From NCBI GenBank assembly GCA_003564775.1, contig PXEI01000483.1, positions 1 through 6,455 of the forward strand: a DNA stretch of 6,455 bases, written 5' to 3'. Origin of the DNA: Spirochaetaceae bacterium (GTDB taxonomy: Bacteria; Spirochaetota; Spirochaetia; DSM-27196; SLAA01). Both the position numbers and the translations under genes were made by a program. Below are positions 1 through 5,251 of the stretch, in pieces. Under the pieces are notes generated by a model. It was not told the origin of the DNA. It saw only the letters and a list, made by a program, of their open reading frames with translations, and did no database searches. Numbering within the stretch: position 1 is the stretch's first letter; the number at the start of each line of letters is the position of its first letter.

Positions 1-449
1 ATACCCAACTTTGATATGTCAATAGTGATATGATCGGGAATGTCCGCTGGCATACACTCAATCTCAAGGTCTCGAGTTGGTGTTTCAAGCACACCACCCT
101 CACGCACACCTTGTGGCGAGCCTTCGGTTTCCACATGAACATTCGTACGCAGCAACTTGCCACGCTCGATCTCGTAAAAGTCCACGTGCCGTACCGTACC
201 GGTAAGAATGTCCTGATCATAGGCTTTAATCAGACATTCACGGGTTTTTCCGTCGATATTCACATTAATGATCTGGCTTTCCGAAATTGTCTTGAAGGTC
301 CGCCCGAACTCGTGAGCATCGATGCTGATGGATACCGGTTCTTCATGCCCGTAAACGATGCATGGGATCTTTCCCGATCGTCGTAATCTGCCTACAGCCC
401 CCTTCTTTCGTTCGGTACGCTCTGTTGCAGCGAGGGTCTTTTGCTCCAT
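1..449 (-). CDS. rplY: Large-subunit ribosomal protein bL25 (CTC/TL5 type), 3' end cut by window edge
   Basis: This gene encodes bL25, which binds 5S rRNA in the large ribosomal subunit. Translation from the ATG at 449 begins MEQKTLAATERTERKKGAVG and stays open for 149 codons to the left edge, so the C-terminus is missing. Family features seen are the N-terminal RRSGKIPCIVYG segment (residues 23-34), VRHVDFYEI (about 86-94) and, in the second beta domain, the GVLETPTRDLEIECMP stretch (119-134) typical of the longer CTC/TL5 form. The start is supported by AAGGAG at 458-463, eight bases upstream. It lies downstream of spoVG and tRNA-Gln on the same strand and is probably co-transcribed with them. 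In Borrelia rplY also follows spoVG, with pth next, so pth may lie beyond the edge (inference). Identification is confident; total length is unknown. Confidence 0.95.
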   Translation of the reverse strand, partial: MEQKTLAATERTERKKGAVGRLRRSGKIPCIVYGHEEPVSISIDAHEFGRTFKTISESQIINVNIDGKTRECLIKAYDQDILTGTVRHVDFYEIERGKLLRTNVHVETEGSPQGVREGGVLETPTRDLEIECMPADIPDHITIDISKLG

Positions 450-461
450 TGTCTATGCTCC

Positions 462-508
462 TTCTTGCACCGTCTCGGCTCTTGTATTGGATTTATACCG
501 AGCAAGAA
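462..508 (-). promoter_or_regulatory. Possible hairpin in the tRNA-Gln to rplY spacer, touching the rplY ribosome binding site
   Basis: On the minus strand TTCTTGC (508-502) can pair with GCAAGAA (468-462), and an inner CTCGG can pair with CCGAG (502-498 with 478-474; one base is shared with the outer stem). The loop is about 19 nt. The 3' arm overlaps the first two bases of the AAGGAG ribosome binding site (458-463). It could be an RNase processing site separating the tRNA from the mRNA, or a weak translational control element. No folding calculation was possible and the stems are short, so this is a candidate only. Confidence 0.3.
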
Positions 509-516
509 ATGTTCTA

Positions 517-588
517 CTGGGGCGGCAGGATTCGAACCTGCGCATGCCAGGACCAAAACCTGGTGGCTTACCACTTGCCGACGCCCCA
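517..588 (-). tRNA. tRNA-Gln (anticodon UUG)
   Basis: The minus strand folds as a complete tRNA of 72 nt without CCA. The acceptor stem TGGGGCG pairs with CGCCCCA, leaving discriminator G. The D arm contains AGTGGTAA. The anticodon stem is CCAGG/CCTGG around the loop TTTTGGT, giving anticodon TTG at 556-554. The T arm GCAGG-TTCGAAT-CCTGC is canonical. The weak U1-A72 pair and G73 are classic identity features of bacterial tRNA-Gln. The 3' CCA is not encoded (the discriminator is followed by TAG), so it must be added by nucleotidyltransferase. It sits between spoVG and rplY on the same strand and is probably cut from a shared transcript. Confidence 0.97.
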
Positions 589-632
589 AAATGTCTGTAA
601 GTCAAGTTGCGTTGGGTGCCTGAGCGCTCTGC

Positions 633-929
633 CTACTCTTCGCCGAGAGCCACACCGTCTTCAGTTAACACCTCGTCAGGAGCCTGTTGAAAAGCTTCCA
701 AGATCCGGTTCTGCAACTCGTTACGAAAGTCGGAGTTAATAGGATGGGCTACATCCTTGTACTCTCCGGTCTTCGTCTTGCGGCTCGGCATTGCGATGAA
801 CACACCGGTCTTGCCTTCAATAACCTTGACATTGTGTATTACGAAACACTCGTCAAACGTAACGGTTACGTACGCCTTAAGCTTGCCCTCGGCGTTAACC
901 TTGCGGATGCGGATATCCGTGATCTGCAT
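633..929 (-). CDS. spoVG: SpoVG family nucleic-acid-binding regulator
   Basis: This encodes a 98-residue SpoVG protein, a small site-specific DNA- and RNA-binding regulator found in Firmicutes and spirochaetes. The sequence begins MQITDIRIRKVNAEGKLKAY and contains the conserved core TFDECFVIHNVKVIEGKTG, then FIAMPSRKTKTGEYKDVAHPI, the signature around the nucleic-acid-contacting loop. It ends with a short acidic tail rich in Glu. Length matches the family (roughly 85-100 residues). The ATG at 929 is preceded by GAAGGAG at 937-943, seven bases upstream. A near-consensus promoter lies at 1036-1063, leaving a leader of about 100 nt. It is the first gene of a unit with tRNA-Gln and rplY. In Borrelia, SpoVG is reported to act on expression of its own gene; whether that holds here is not visible. 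Confidence 0.97.
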   Translation of the reverse strand: MQITDIRIRKVNAEGKLKAYVTVTFDECFVIHNVKVIEGKTGVFIAMPSRKTKTGEYKDVAHPINSDFRNELQNRILEAFQQAPDEVLTEDGVALGEE

Positions 930-990
930 ACAGATGCTCCTTCGGGCTCGGTGCTCCTCTCAGGCCGCCCACTCCACACTCCCGGTCTCC

Positions 991-1004
991 GGTTGCGAAC
1001 AACC
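991..1004 (-). promoter_or_regulatory. UUCG-loop mini-hairpin in spoVG leader
   Basis: On the minus strand GGTTG-TTCG-CAACC forms a perfect 5-bp stem with a UUCG tetraloop inside the predicted spoVG 5' leader. It is followed directly by CCGG-AGA-CCGG, which could form a second small stem. The loop is closed by G-C, not the especially stable C-G. It may stabilise the leader or bind SpoVG RNA, but nothing in the sequence proves a role. Confidence 0.3.
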
Positions 1005-1035
1005 ACCACAAGCATTCAATTCACGGCAGTTGCCT

Positions 1036-1063
1036 ATTATACGAATAATGCGCCATCTGTCAA
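1036..1063 (-). promoter_or_regulatory. Strong sigma70-type promoter for spoVG-tRNA-Gln-rplY
   Basis: Reading the minus strand, -35 TTGACA lies at 1063-1058 and -10 TATAAT at 1041-1036, both perfect consensus hexamers, with a 16-bp spacer. The start of transcription is expected near 1029, about 100 nt before the spoVG ATG. This is the best promoter in the window and fits expression of a ribosomal protein and a tRNA. Confidence 0.85.
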
Positions 1064-1097
1064 ACCTCGATACCAAAACTCTTGCGTTTTTTTGAGA

Positions 1098-1127
1098 TTG
1101 ACAGAGTGAACACGCATTGATTATTCT
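1098..1127 (+). promoter_or_regulatory. Candidate divergent promoter for the acidic small ORF
   Basis: A perfect -35 TTGACA lies at 1098-1103. The best -10 candidate is TATTCT at 1122-1127, with an 18-bp spacer (4 of 6 consensus bases). Transcription would start near 1134, giving a very short leader that begins just before the GAGGTG ribosome binding site. The -10 overlaps the left arm of the inverted repeat at 1123-1148, so a repressor bound there would block it. Confidence 0.5.
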
Positions 1128-1148
1128 CGGGTTCGAGGTGCCGAGAAT
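1123..1148. repeat. Perfect 8-bp inverted repeat over the -10 region, ribosome binding site and start codon of the acidic ORF
   Basis: ATTCTCGG (1123-1130) and CCGAGAAT (1141-1148) are exact reverse complements separated by 10 bases. The spacer contains the ribosome binding site GAGGTG (1135-1140), and the right arm includes the first two bases of the ATG (1147-1149). As DNA it looks like an operator for a dimeric repressor. As RNA it would hide the ribosome binding site in a loop and the start codon in a stem. On the minus strand it could form a hairpin after rsfS, but no U-tract follows, so an intrinsic terminator is less likely. Confidence 0.55.
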
Positions 1149-1335
1149 GTCCATAGACGAGGAACACTCCGAGGATTTTCAAGATGATGAGTATGACGAG
1201 TTCATCGAGGAGCCGTTCGGCGAAGACAGTTTTGACGAGTTTGGAGAAGAGTTCGAGCCCGACGATCCAGTAGAGGAGTTCTTTACCGAAGAAGACTACG
1301 AGGACGTAGACTACGAGGATGAACTCGAAGACTGA
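1147..1335 (+). CDS. Unrecognised small, extremely acidic protein (62 aa)
   Basis: I do not recognise this protein. The ATG at 1147 is preceded by GAGGTG (1135-1140) six bases upstream, and a divergent TTGACA promoter lies just before; an in-frame TTG at 1117 is a weaker start. The product has 14 Asp and 20 Glu in 62 residues, no Lys or Arg, one His, 8 Phe and 3 Tyr. Aromatics recur every three to six residues in acidic surroundings (for example DEYDEF, SFDEFGEEF, EEFFTEEDYEDVDYEDE). No signal peptide or membrane segment is seen. Such acidic-aromatic sequence suits a disordered partner of basic proteins or a nucleic-acid mimic, but that is inference. It diverges from spoVG and overlaps the end of rsfS by 25 bp head-on. 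It is the only plus-strand gene supported here, and could still be a chance ORF. Confidence 0.55.
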   Translation: MSIDEEHSEDFQDDEYDEFIEEPFGEDSFDEFGEEFEPDDPVEEFFTEEDYEDVDYEDELED

Positions 1336-1682
1336 TACAGCACGCGGGCCTCAAACCACAGCTTCTCCAGATCGTAGAATGCGCGCATTTCACGGCTCAT
1401 AAGGTGAATTACTATAGGACCACAATCAAAGAGGGTCCACCCCGATTCCTCGAGGCGCTTGTGACGCTGGGAGGGCTCTAGATCGTACTCCGAAAGATAA
1501 TCACGAAGCCTTCGAGCCAACCCACGAAGCTTACCTGCACTATCCGCCGTTGTAATGACAAAGAAGTCGGTAAACCCGCAGTTCGGCGCAAGATCTAAGG
1601 CACACGTGTTTTCTCCACCCTGCTCATCCAAAAGTTGTGCAATTGAGTATGCGTGCTCTCGAAACGTATTACTGTCTGACAT
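1311..1682 (-). CDS. rsfS: Ribosomal silencing factor RsfS (Iojap/DUF143 family)
   Basis: RsfS binds uL14 on the large subunit and blocks joining with the small subunit when nutrients are low. The product is 123 residues from the ATG at 1682 (127 from an in-frame TTG at 1694). Family features are ALDLAPNCGFTDFFVITTAD, a segment matching the usual D-[YF]-F-V-I core, the GWTLFDCGPIVIHLMSREMR block, and FYDLEKLWFEA near the end. The C-terminus is unusual: it ends YQSSSSSS, a six-serine tail that reads antisense through the acidic ORF. The ATG start lies inside the end of the upstream LCP-like gene (14-base overlap) with no clear ribosome binding site of its own, which suggests translational coupling. 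It is the last gene of the rplU operon. Confidence 0.95.
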   Translation of the reverse strand: MSDSNTFREHAYSIAQLLDEQGGENTCALDLAPNCGFTDFFVITTADSAGKLRGLARRLRDYLSEYDLEPSQRHKRLEESGWTLFDCGPIVIHLMSREMRAFYDLEKLWFEARVLYQSSSSSS

Positions 1683-2868
1683 GTCGTCCGTCAAAATCCT
1701 TTCCTATTATTACTGTCACATCCACAAGTGGCCCATCACCTTCCCGCTCTTGGGTCAACACCCGCTCGGCACGAATCAGCTCGGCTGTGCGCTCTGCAAA
1801 TACGCGTTCGGTACCTCGACTAATCACCAGGGTGCTCTCGACATCCGAACTCTCGGCGTTGCCAATAGCTCGTACATCAAAACCATGAGACTCAAACAAC
1901 TCTTGTGTTCGGCGCGCAAGTCCCGTCTCCCCGGTTCCATTGAGAATTTCCAGTGAGATCACAACACCCTCACCCGCCAACTGCTGCTCCGACCTCAGCG
2001 ACTCCCTTACCTGGCGTACCGTTTCGCGTAACCATTGTCCTTCAAAGTGGGGAAAGAGCAGTTCCTGCTCTACACCGTTCGCCTCAACACTCCGCACCGT
2101 TCCCTGCACCCGACGCGTCACAACGCGTTCGGGCTCAAAACCCGCAAGCACCGCTACCAATGAACGCACCGCGCGTTGATCCAGATTAGTCTCAATAGCA
2201 TCAAAAAGAAACCGTGCGACTTCATCATTATCAATTACGTCTGCAAGGCTCCCCATCATAGCGAGAGTCCGCCCCACGAAGCTTTGGCGCCGAGCCACAC
2301 GCTCAACATCACGTTCACCATACTCGGCAAAGGCCAGGTAGTCGCGCGCCTTGCGTCCGTCAAGGACAACATTCCCGCTGGGAAACACACCAGGCGCGTC
2401 CGAGTCATAGTCGCTCATGCCAGCCGCAATGAAAAGAGGCAGACCCTCGGCCAGGTCAACCAGACGTTCAAGACCTTCCCCGTCCATAAGAATGTAGTAG
2501 GGTAACTCAGTTCCCAGCATCGAGGCCACCTGACTGCGATACGCATCGGCCCCTCCCACGGCGAAAGCTGAGTCTATACGGTCAACGCGATCAAGACCAC
2601 TGACAATGGTTCCTACATCGCCAGGCACATCTATAAGACTCCCCCGCCCCGTGGCAGGTGCATACAGAAATGCCTGGGTCAGCACTGGTTGGTCATCCTC
2701 GGTGATAACCAACAAGAAACCAAGGTCTTGACTGTTTTCTACACGCGAACTGATCTCGTCGGTCTGCACCTGAAAATACAGAATGAGCGCAGCAACCCCT
2801 ACAACCAGCAGTATGAGAAGTACGAAAACTACACCTGCGTCAATCTGTCGCTCACCCTTTGCGCCCAT
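1669..2868 (-). CDS. Membrane-anchored LCP-like protein with C-terminal LytR_C domain, catalytic motifs degenerate
   Basis: The 399-residue product has a short cytoplasmic N-terminus, one hydrophobic segment at about 12-32, and a large part predicted outside the membrane. Residues about 50-205 resemble the LytR-CpsA-Psr fold: RIDSAFAVGGADAYRSQVAS (97-116), PYYILMDGEGLERLVDLAEG (123-142) and VLDGRKARDYLAF...RVARRQSF (168-197). Residues about 302-392 match the LytR_C domain (ISLEILNGTGETGLARRTQE onward). Canonical LCP enzymes attach polymers to the cell wall using conserved Asp and Arg residues. Here the usual PRD motif reads PGD (82-84), and no clear D-x-R motif precedes it. It may therefore be a non-catalytic or altered member. 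It starts directly after the nadD stop (TGA-ATG) and overlaps rsfS by 14 bases. Its precise role is unknown. Confidence 0.8.
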   Translation of the reverse strand: MGAKGERQIDAGVVFVLLILLVVGVAALILYFQVQTDEISSRVENSQDLGFLLVITEDDQPVLTQAFLYAPATGRGSLIDVPGDVGTIVSGLDRVDRIDSAFAVGGADAYRSQVASMLGTELPYYILMDGEGLERLVDLAEGLPLFIAAGMSDYDSDAPGVFPSGNVVLDGRKARDYLAFAEYGERDVERVARRQSFVGRTLAMMGSLADVIDNDEVARFLFDAIETNLDQRAVRSLVAVLAGFEPERVVTRRVQGTVRSVEANGVEQELLFPHFEGQWLRETVRQVRESLRSEQQLAGEGVVISLEILNGTGETGLARRTQELFESHGFDVRAIGNAESSDVESTLVISRGTERVFAERTAELIRAERVLTQEREGDGPLVDVTVIIGKDFDGRHVRQ

Positions 2869-3477
2869 TCACTCTCCCGGTATTGAGTCTACTGCGAAGG
2901 AACTGCGATAGAGTCCGTTCTCTTCAATAAAATGATACACCGCCGGAGGCACCAGATCGCGGTAGTTACGTCCTTCGGCAATGCGCTCCCGGATATCGGA
3001 TGAAGACACAGGCAAAGGAGAGTTATCAATCAGGTGATACTCCTTGATAGTGTCCGACTCTACCGATCCTCCACGGGTCACAATCACCAACTCTACCAAC
3101 TCAAGCAAGCGCTCGGACTGCCGCCAGCTGCCAAAATCGGCACACAGATCGTCGCCGATAATCAGCTTAGGTTTTGCCTTCCTGGGGTACTTCTGCCGAA
3201 CAAGCTCGACGGTGTCGATAGTGTATGATACGCCACCACGATGTATCTCCCAGTCCAAGAACGAACACCCAGGCCGGTCCTCGAGTGCACGTTCAAGCAT
3301 GAGTATCCGTGCCTCGGCAGACGCTTGCGGAGCCTCGCTTTTGTGAGGCGGCTGATATGCGGGCACGAAAAACACCTGCTCAATAGCTAAAGCAGCACGC
3401 ACCTCCTCTACAATGAAGAGGTGGCCAATGTGTACCGGATCAAAACTGCCGCCAAAGAGAGCAATCCCTGACTCCAT
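2869..3477 (-). CDS. nadD: Nicotinate-nucleotide adenylyltransferase
   Basis: NadD joins nicotinate mononucleotide and ATP to make deamido-NAD, a cytoplasmic step of NAD synthesis. The product has 202 residues, normal for the family. The nucleotidyltransferase motif GGSFDPVHIGH is at 9-19, PAYQPPHKS at 39-47, SYTIDTV at 84-90, IGDDLCADFGSW at 107-118, and the second ATP-binding motif SSSDIR at 158-163. All expected landmarks are present. The ATG at 3477 has AGAAGG five bases upstream (3483-3488). The gap to obg is 50 bases and holds a copy of the obg tail. The stop codon abuts the start of the LCP-like gene, so those two are probably translationally coupled. In many bacteria nadD sits beside rsfS; here one gene intervenes. 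Confidence 0.97.
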   Translation of the reverse strand: MESGIALFGGSFDPVHIGHLFIVEEVRAALAIEQVFFVPAYQPPHKSEAPQASAEARILMLERALEDRPGCSFLDWEIHRGGVSYTIDTVELVRQKYPRKAKPKLIIGDDLCADFGSWRQSERLLELVELVIVTRGGSVESDTIKEYHLIDNSPLPVSSSDIRERIAEGRNYRDLVPPAVYHFIEENGLYRSSFAVDSIPGE

Positions 3478-3500
3478 CTACGCCTTCTCTCCCCACACCT

Positions 3501-3543
3501 TAGAGTTAAGCTCCCTGCACCGTAGAGTTAGTCTTCCTGCACC
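3501..3543. repeat. Imperfect tandem duplication of the obg 3' end
   Basis: Two 21-base copies at 3501-3521 and 3523-3543 match at 18 of 21 positions, with a 22-base period. The copy at 3523-3543 contains the obg stop codon (TTA at 3528-3530 on the plus strand) and its last four sense codons. The other copy lies in the obg-nadD gap and has TTA at the equivalent place. On the minus strand both read GTGCAGG, then a variable part, then TAACTCTA. This looks like old replication slippage; a role in mRNA structure is possible but unproven. Confidence 0.8.
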
Positions 3544-4541
3544 TCGGGGCTCACCAGCTGCAAAAAGGCTCGCACCAACTCAGGAATTCCCTCACGCGTA
3601 GCGGCCGAGACCCCGCACACCCACTCACCCGGCAAGGCCTTACGCAACGCGGCAAGTGCCTCACCATCAGGATCCAGATCCGTCTTGTTGGCCACCACAA
3701 TGCGCGTTCGCGTTGCCAGCTCCGGGTAGGCACTGCCAAGCTCGTGCTGCAGCAGCGCAAACTGCTCTGCTGTGTCCTCTCGTTCCAGGTCAAGGACAAA
3801 GGCAAGCGCGGCGCTGCGCGAAACGTGCCTCAGAAATACGGTGCCAAGACCGGCACCTTGAGATGCACCCTCGATCAGTCCTGGAATATCGGCAAGCACA
3901 AGCTGCTTGTCGTCATACTCCACCACACCGAGATTCGGTGTCGTCGTCGTAAAGGGGTAGCTTCCAACGCGTGGACGCGCACGGGTAAGGGCCGCCAGCA
4001 GGCTGGACTTGCCAGCGTTGGGAATTCCCACAAACCCGATATCGGCAATCAGCGACAGCTCTACGCGTATAACCCGCGTCTCGCCCGGCTCTCCGGGTTG
4101 TGCGAGACGCGGCGTCTGGTGGGTAGAGGACTTGAAGTGGGTGTTACCCTTGCCGCCTCTCCCGCCCTTGAGCAGTACCAGCCGCTCACCCTCGTAGGTA
4201 AGATCCGCCAGCAGTTCACCGGTTTCGGAGTCCTTAAGGAGGGTACCGGGCGGCACCGCAATCTCTACCGAGGCGCCGTCACGACCGTGCCGGTTCTTGC
4301 CTTCGCCAGGCCGCCCGTTCTCTGCCGCGTAACGCCGCTGCATAGTGAGTTGTGAGAGTGTTTTCAGATTACTGCGCACAACAAAAACCGCGTCGCCACC
4401 CCGTCCGCCGTCACCGCCGTCGGGGCCGCCACGCGGCCTGTAACGCTCACGCAGAAACGACACGCAACCAGGGCCGCCGTCTCCGGATACTACTTCTATA
4501 TCGGTCTGATCAACGAAGCGATTCAAAGTTCCTCGCTCCAT
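3528..4541 (-). CDS. obg: Obg/CgtA ribosome-assembly GTPase
   Basis: Obg is a GTPase that binds the large ribosomal subunit and acts in its assembly and in stress control. The product has 337 residues. The glycine-rich Obg fold spans about 8-165 (GDGGPGCVSF, GGPDGGDGGRGGD, GGRGGKGNTHF). The G domain follows: G1 GIPNAGKS at 172-179, switch I PFTTTTPNLG at 196-205, G3 DIPG at 218-221, G4 NKTD at 285-288 and G5 SA at 312-313. It stops soon after the G domain, so the C-terminal OCT domain found in some Obg proteins is absent. The start is uncertain. The ATG at 4541 lacks a ribosome binding site, while a TTG at 4526 has GGAG nine bases upstream and gives MNRFVDQTDIEV, closer to the usual N-terminus. 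It lies 45 bases after rpmA. Confidence 0.97.
   Translation of the reverse strand: MERGTLNRFVDQTDIEVVSGDGGPGCVSFLRERYRPRGGPDGGDGGRGGDAVFVVRSNLKTLSQLTMQRRYAAENGRPGEGKNRHGRDGASVEIAVPPGTLLKDSETGELLADLTYEGERLVLLKGGRGGKGNTHFKSSTHQTPRLAQPGEPGETRVIRVELSLIADIGFVGIPNAGKSSLLAALTRARPRVGSYPFTTTTPNLGVVEYDDKQLVLADIPGLIEGASQGAGLGTVFLRHVSRSAALAFVLDLEREDTAEQFALLQHELGSAYPELATRTRIVVANKTDLDPDGEALAALRKALPGEWVCGVSAATREGIPELVRAFLQLVSPEVQED
4530..4539 (-). promoter_or_regulatory. Probable ribosome binding site favouring a TTG start for obg
   Basis: On the minus strand GGAG (4539-4536) and AGGA (4533-4530) precede TTG at 4526-4524. The GGAG has a nine-base spacer; the AGGA is closer than ideal. The upstream ATG at 4541 is preceded by GTAAACCACG, which has no ribosome binding site. 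Most Obg proteins begin with Met followed almost at once by FVD, as the TTG start would give. Confidence 0.5.
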
Positions 4542-4586
4542 CGTGGTTTACACGAATGTGAAACAATCAAGTTCCTAAGCAGATGC

Positions 4587-4853
4587 CTATTGCTCAGCTT
4601 GAACAACCGGGGCTATAGAAATGATCTTCTTTCCTTTACGGTTTGAGAACACCACGTTTCCGTGACTCTTGGCAAAGAGCGTGTCGTCCTTACCGCGGCC
4701 AACAAAGGCTCCCGGATGAAACTTCGTACCACGCTGCCGCACGATAATGGAACCTGCGGTTACAAGCTCGCCACCATAGTGCTTCACACCAAGTCGTTTC
4801 GACTCGGAATCACGACCGTTTTTGGAGCTTCCTCCACCTTTCTTATGGGCCAT
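4587..4853 (-). CDS. rpmA: Large-subunit ribosomal protein bL27
   Basis: bL27 sits at the peptidyl-transferase side of the large subunit, with its N-terminal arm reaching toward the tRNA ends. The 88-residue product begins MAHKKGGGSSKNGRDSESKR and contains GVKHYGGELVTAGSIIVRQR and GTKFHPG, all family hallmarks. The ATG at 4853 has GAGGAG eight bases upstream (4862-4867). An in-frame TGA lies four codons before the ATG, so no longer N-terminus can be encoded. This matters because the neighbouring gene is a Prp-type protease, whose known substrate is an N-terminally extended bL27. The gene is the third of the operon, 51 bases after prp and 45 before obg. Confidence 0.98.
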   Translation of the reverse strand: MAHKKGGGSSKNGRDSESKRLGVKHYGGELVTAGSIIVRQRGTKFHPGAFVGRGKDDTLFAKSHGNVVFSNRKGKKIISIAPVVQAEQ

Positions 4854-4904
4854 TGTTCTTACTCCTCATTTCAGCGGCTTTACATCTTCTGTTGCCGCCA
4901 GTGC

Positions 4905-5234
4905 TTAACGTATTTCTACCTGAACTTCGTTGGGGCTCTCCTCTGCGAGATCATTCAGGATCTGCAGAAGTGTCGAGCTTACCCCCCGAAGGTACCCACG
5001 CCGTGAAAAACTGCAGCTGTGCAGTTCTAAACGGAACACACCTTCCTCAGGTGCCTCGCCGGATATTCTGATACCCCTCGTTGCCGCTAACAGTCTTGCC
5101 GTACTTCGCAGCGATGAGCTGACCGCGGCGCAGACTGGGCTAAAGCCTTCGTCAGAGGAGCGAACAGCATGTCCTACCGCGTTGAGATACTGAAGAGTAC
5201 CGTTCGGCCGCAGACGCAGTTCAATCTCTATCAC
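4905..5234 (-). CDS. prp: Prp-type ribosomal-processing cysteine protease (DUF464 family)
   Basis: Prp proteases trim the N-terminal extension of bL27 in Firmicutes. The 109-residue product has the two signature sites: GHA with candidate catalytic His22, and SPVCAAVSSS with candidate nucleophile Cys35. Spacing and length match the family (about 105-115 residues). Its location between rplU and rpmA is the classic one. The start is GTG at 5234, with only a weak AGAG-type ribosome binding site, 17 bases after the rplU stop. The bL27 encoded next door has no extension, so the substrate here is unclear. Identification rests on the GHA/CAAVS motif pair plus position, and is fairly strong. Activity is inferred, not shown. 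Confidence 0.88.
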   Translation of the reverse strand: MIEIELRLRPNGTLQYLNAVGHAVRSSDEGFSPVCAAVSSSLRSTARLLAATRGIRISGEAPEEGVFRLELHSCSFSRRGYLRGVSSTLLQILNDLAEESPNEVQVEIR

Positions 5235-5251
5235 GAAAGCTCTACCAATCC

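Noticed and set aside
30..386. 118-codon plus-strand frame at the left edge
   Set aside because: It is antisense to rplY, whose minus-strand translation matches bL25 along its full visible length.
1076..1093. AAAAC-N6-GTTTT stem running into T7 on the plus strand
   Set aside because: The stem is only about 5 bp and A/T-rich, and no plus-strand gene lies upstream to terminate. It lies between the two divergent promoters and is probably only AT-rich promoter DNA.
1117..1335. Hydrophobic open frame antisense to the acidic ORF
   Set aside because: Codon-aligned antisense of Asp/Glu codons gives Val/Leu/Phe, so a membrane-like frame is an automatic shadow. It has no good start codon or ribosome binding site.
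3744..4355. 203-codon open frame on the plus strand
   Set aside because: It runs antisense through obg, which has all its G motifs. No ribosome binding site and no family-like features; it reflects the base composition of the obg gene.
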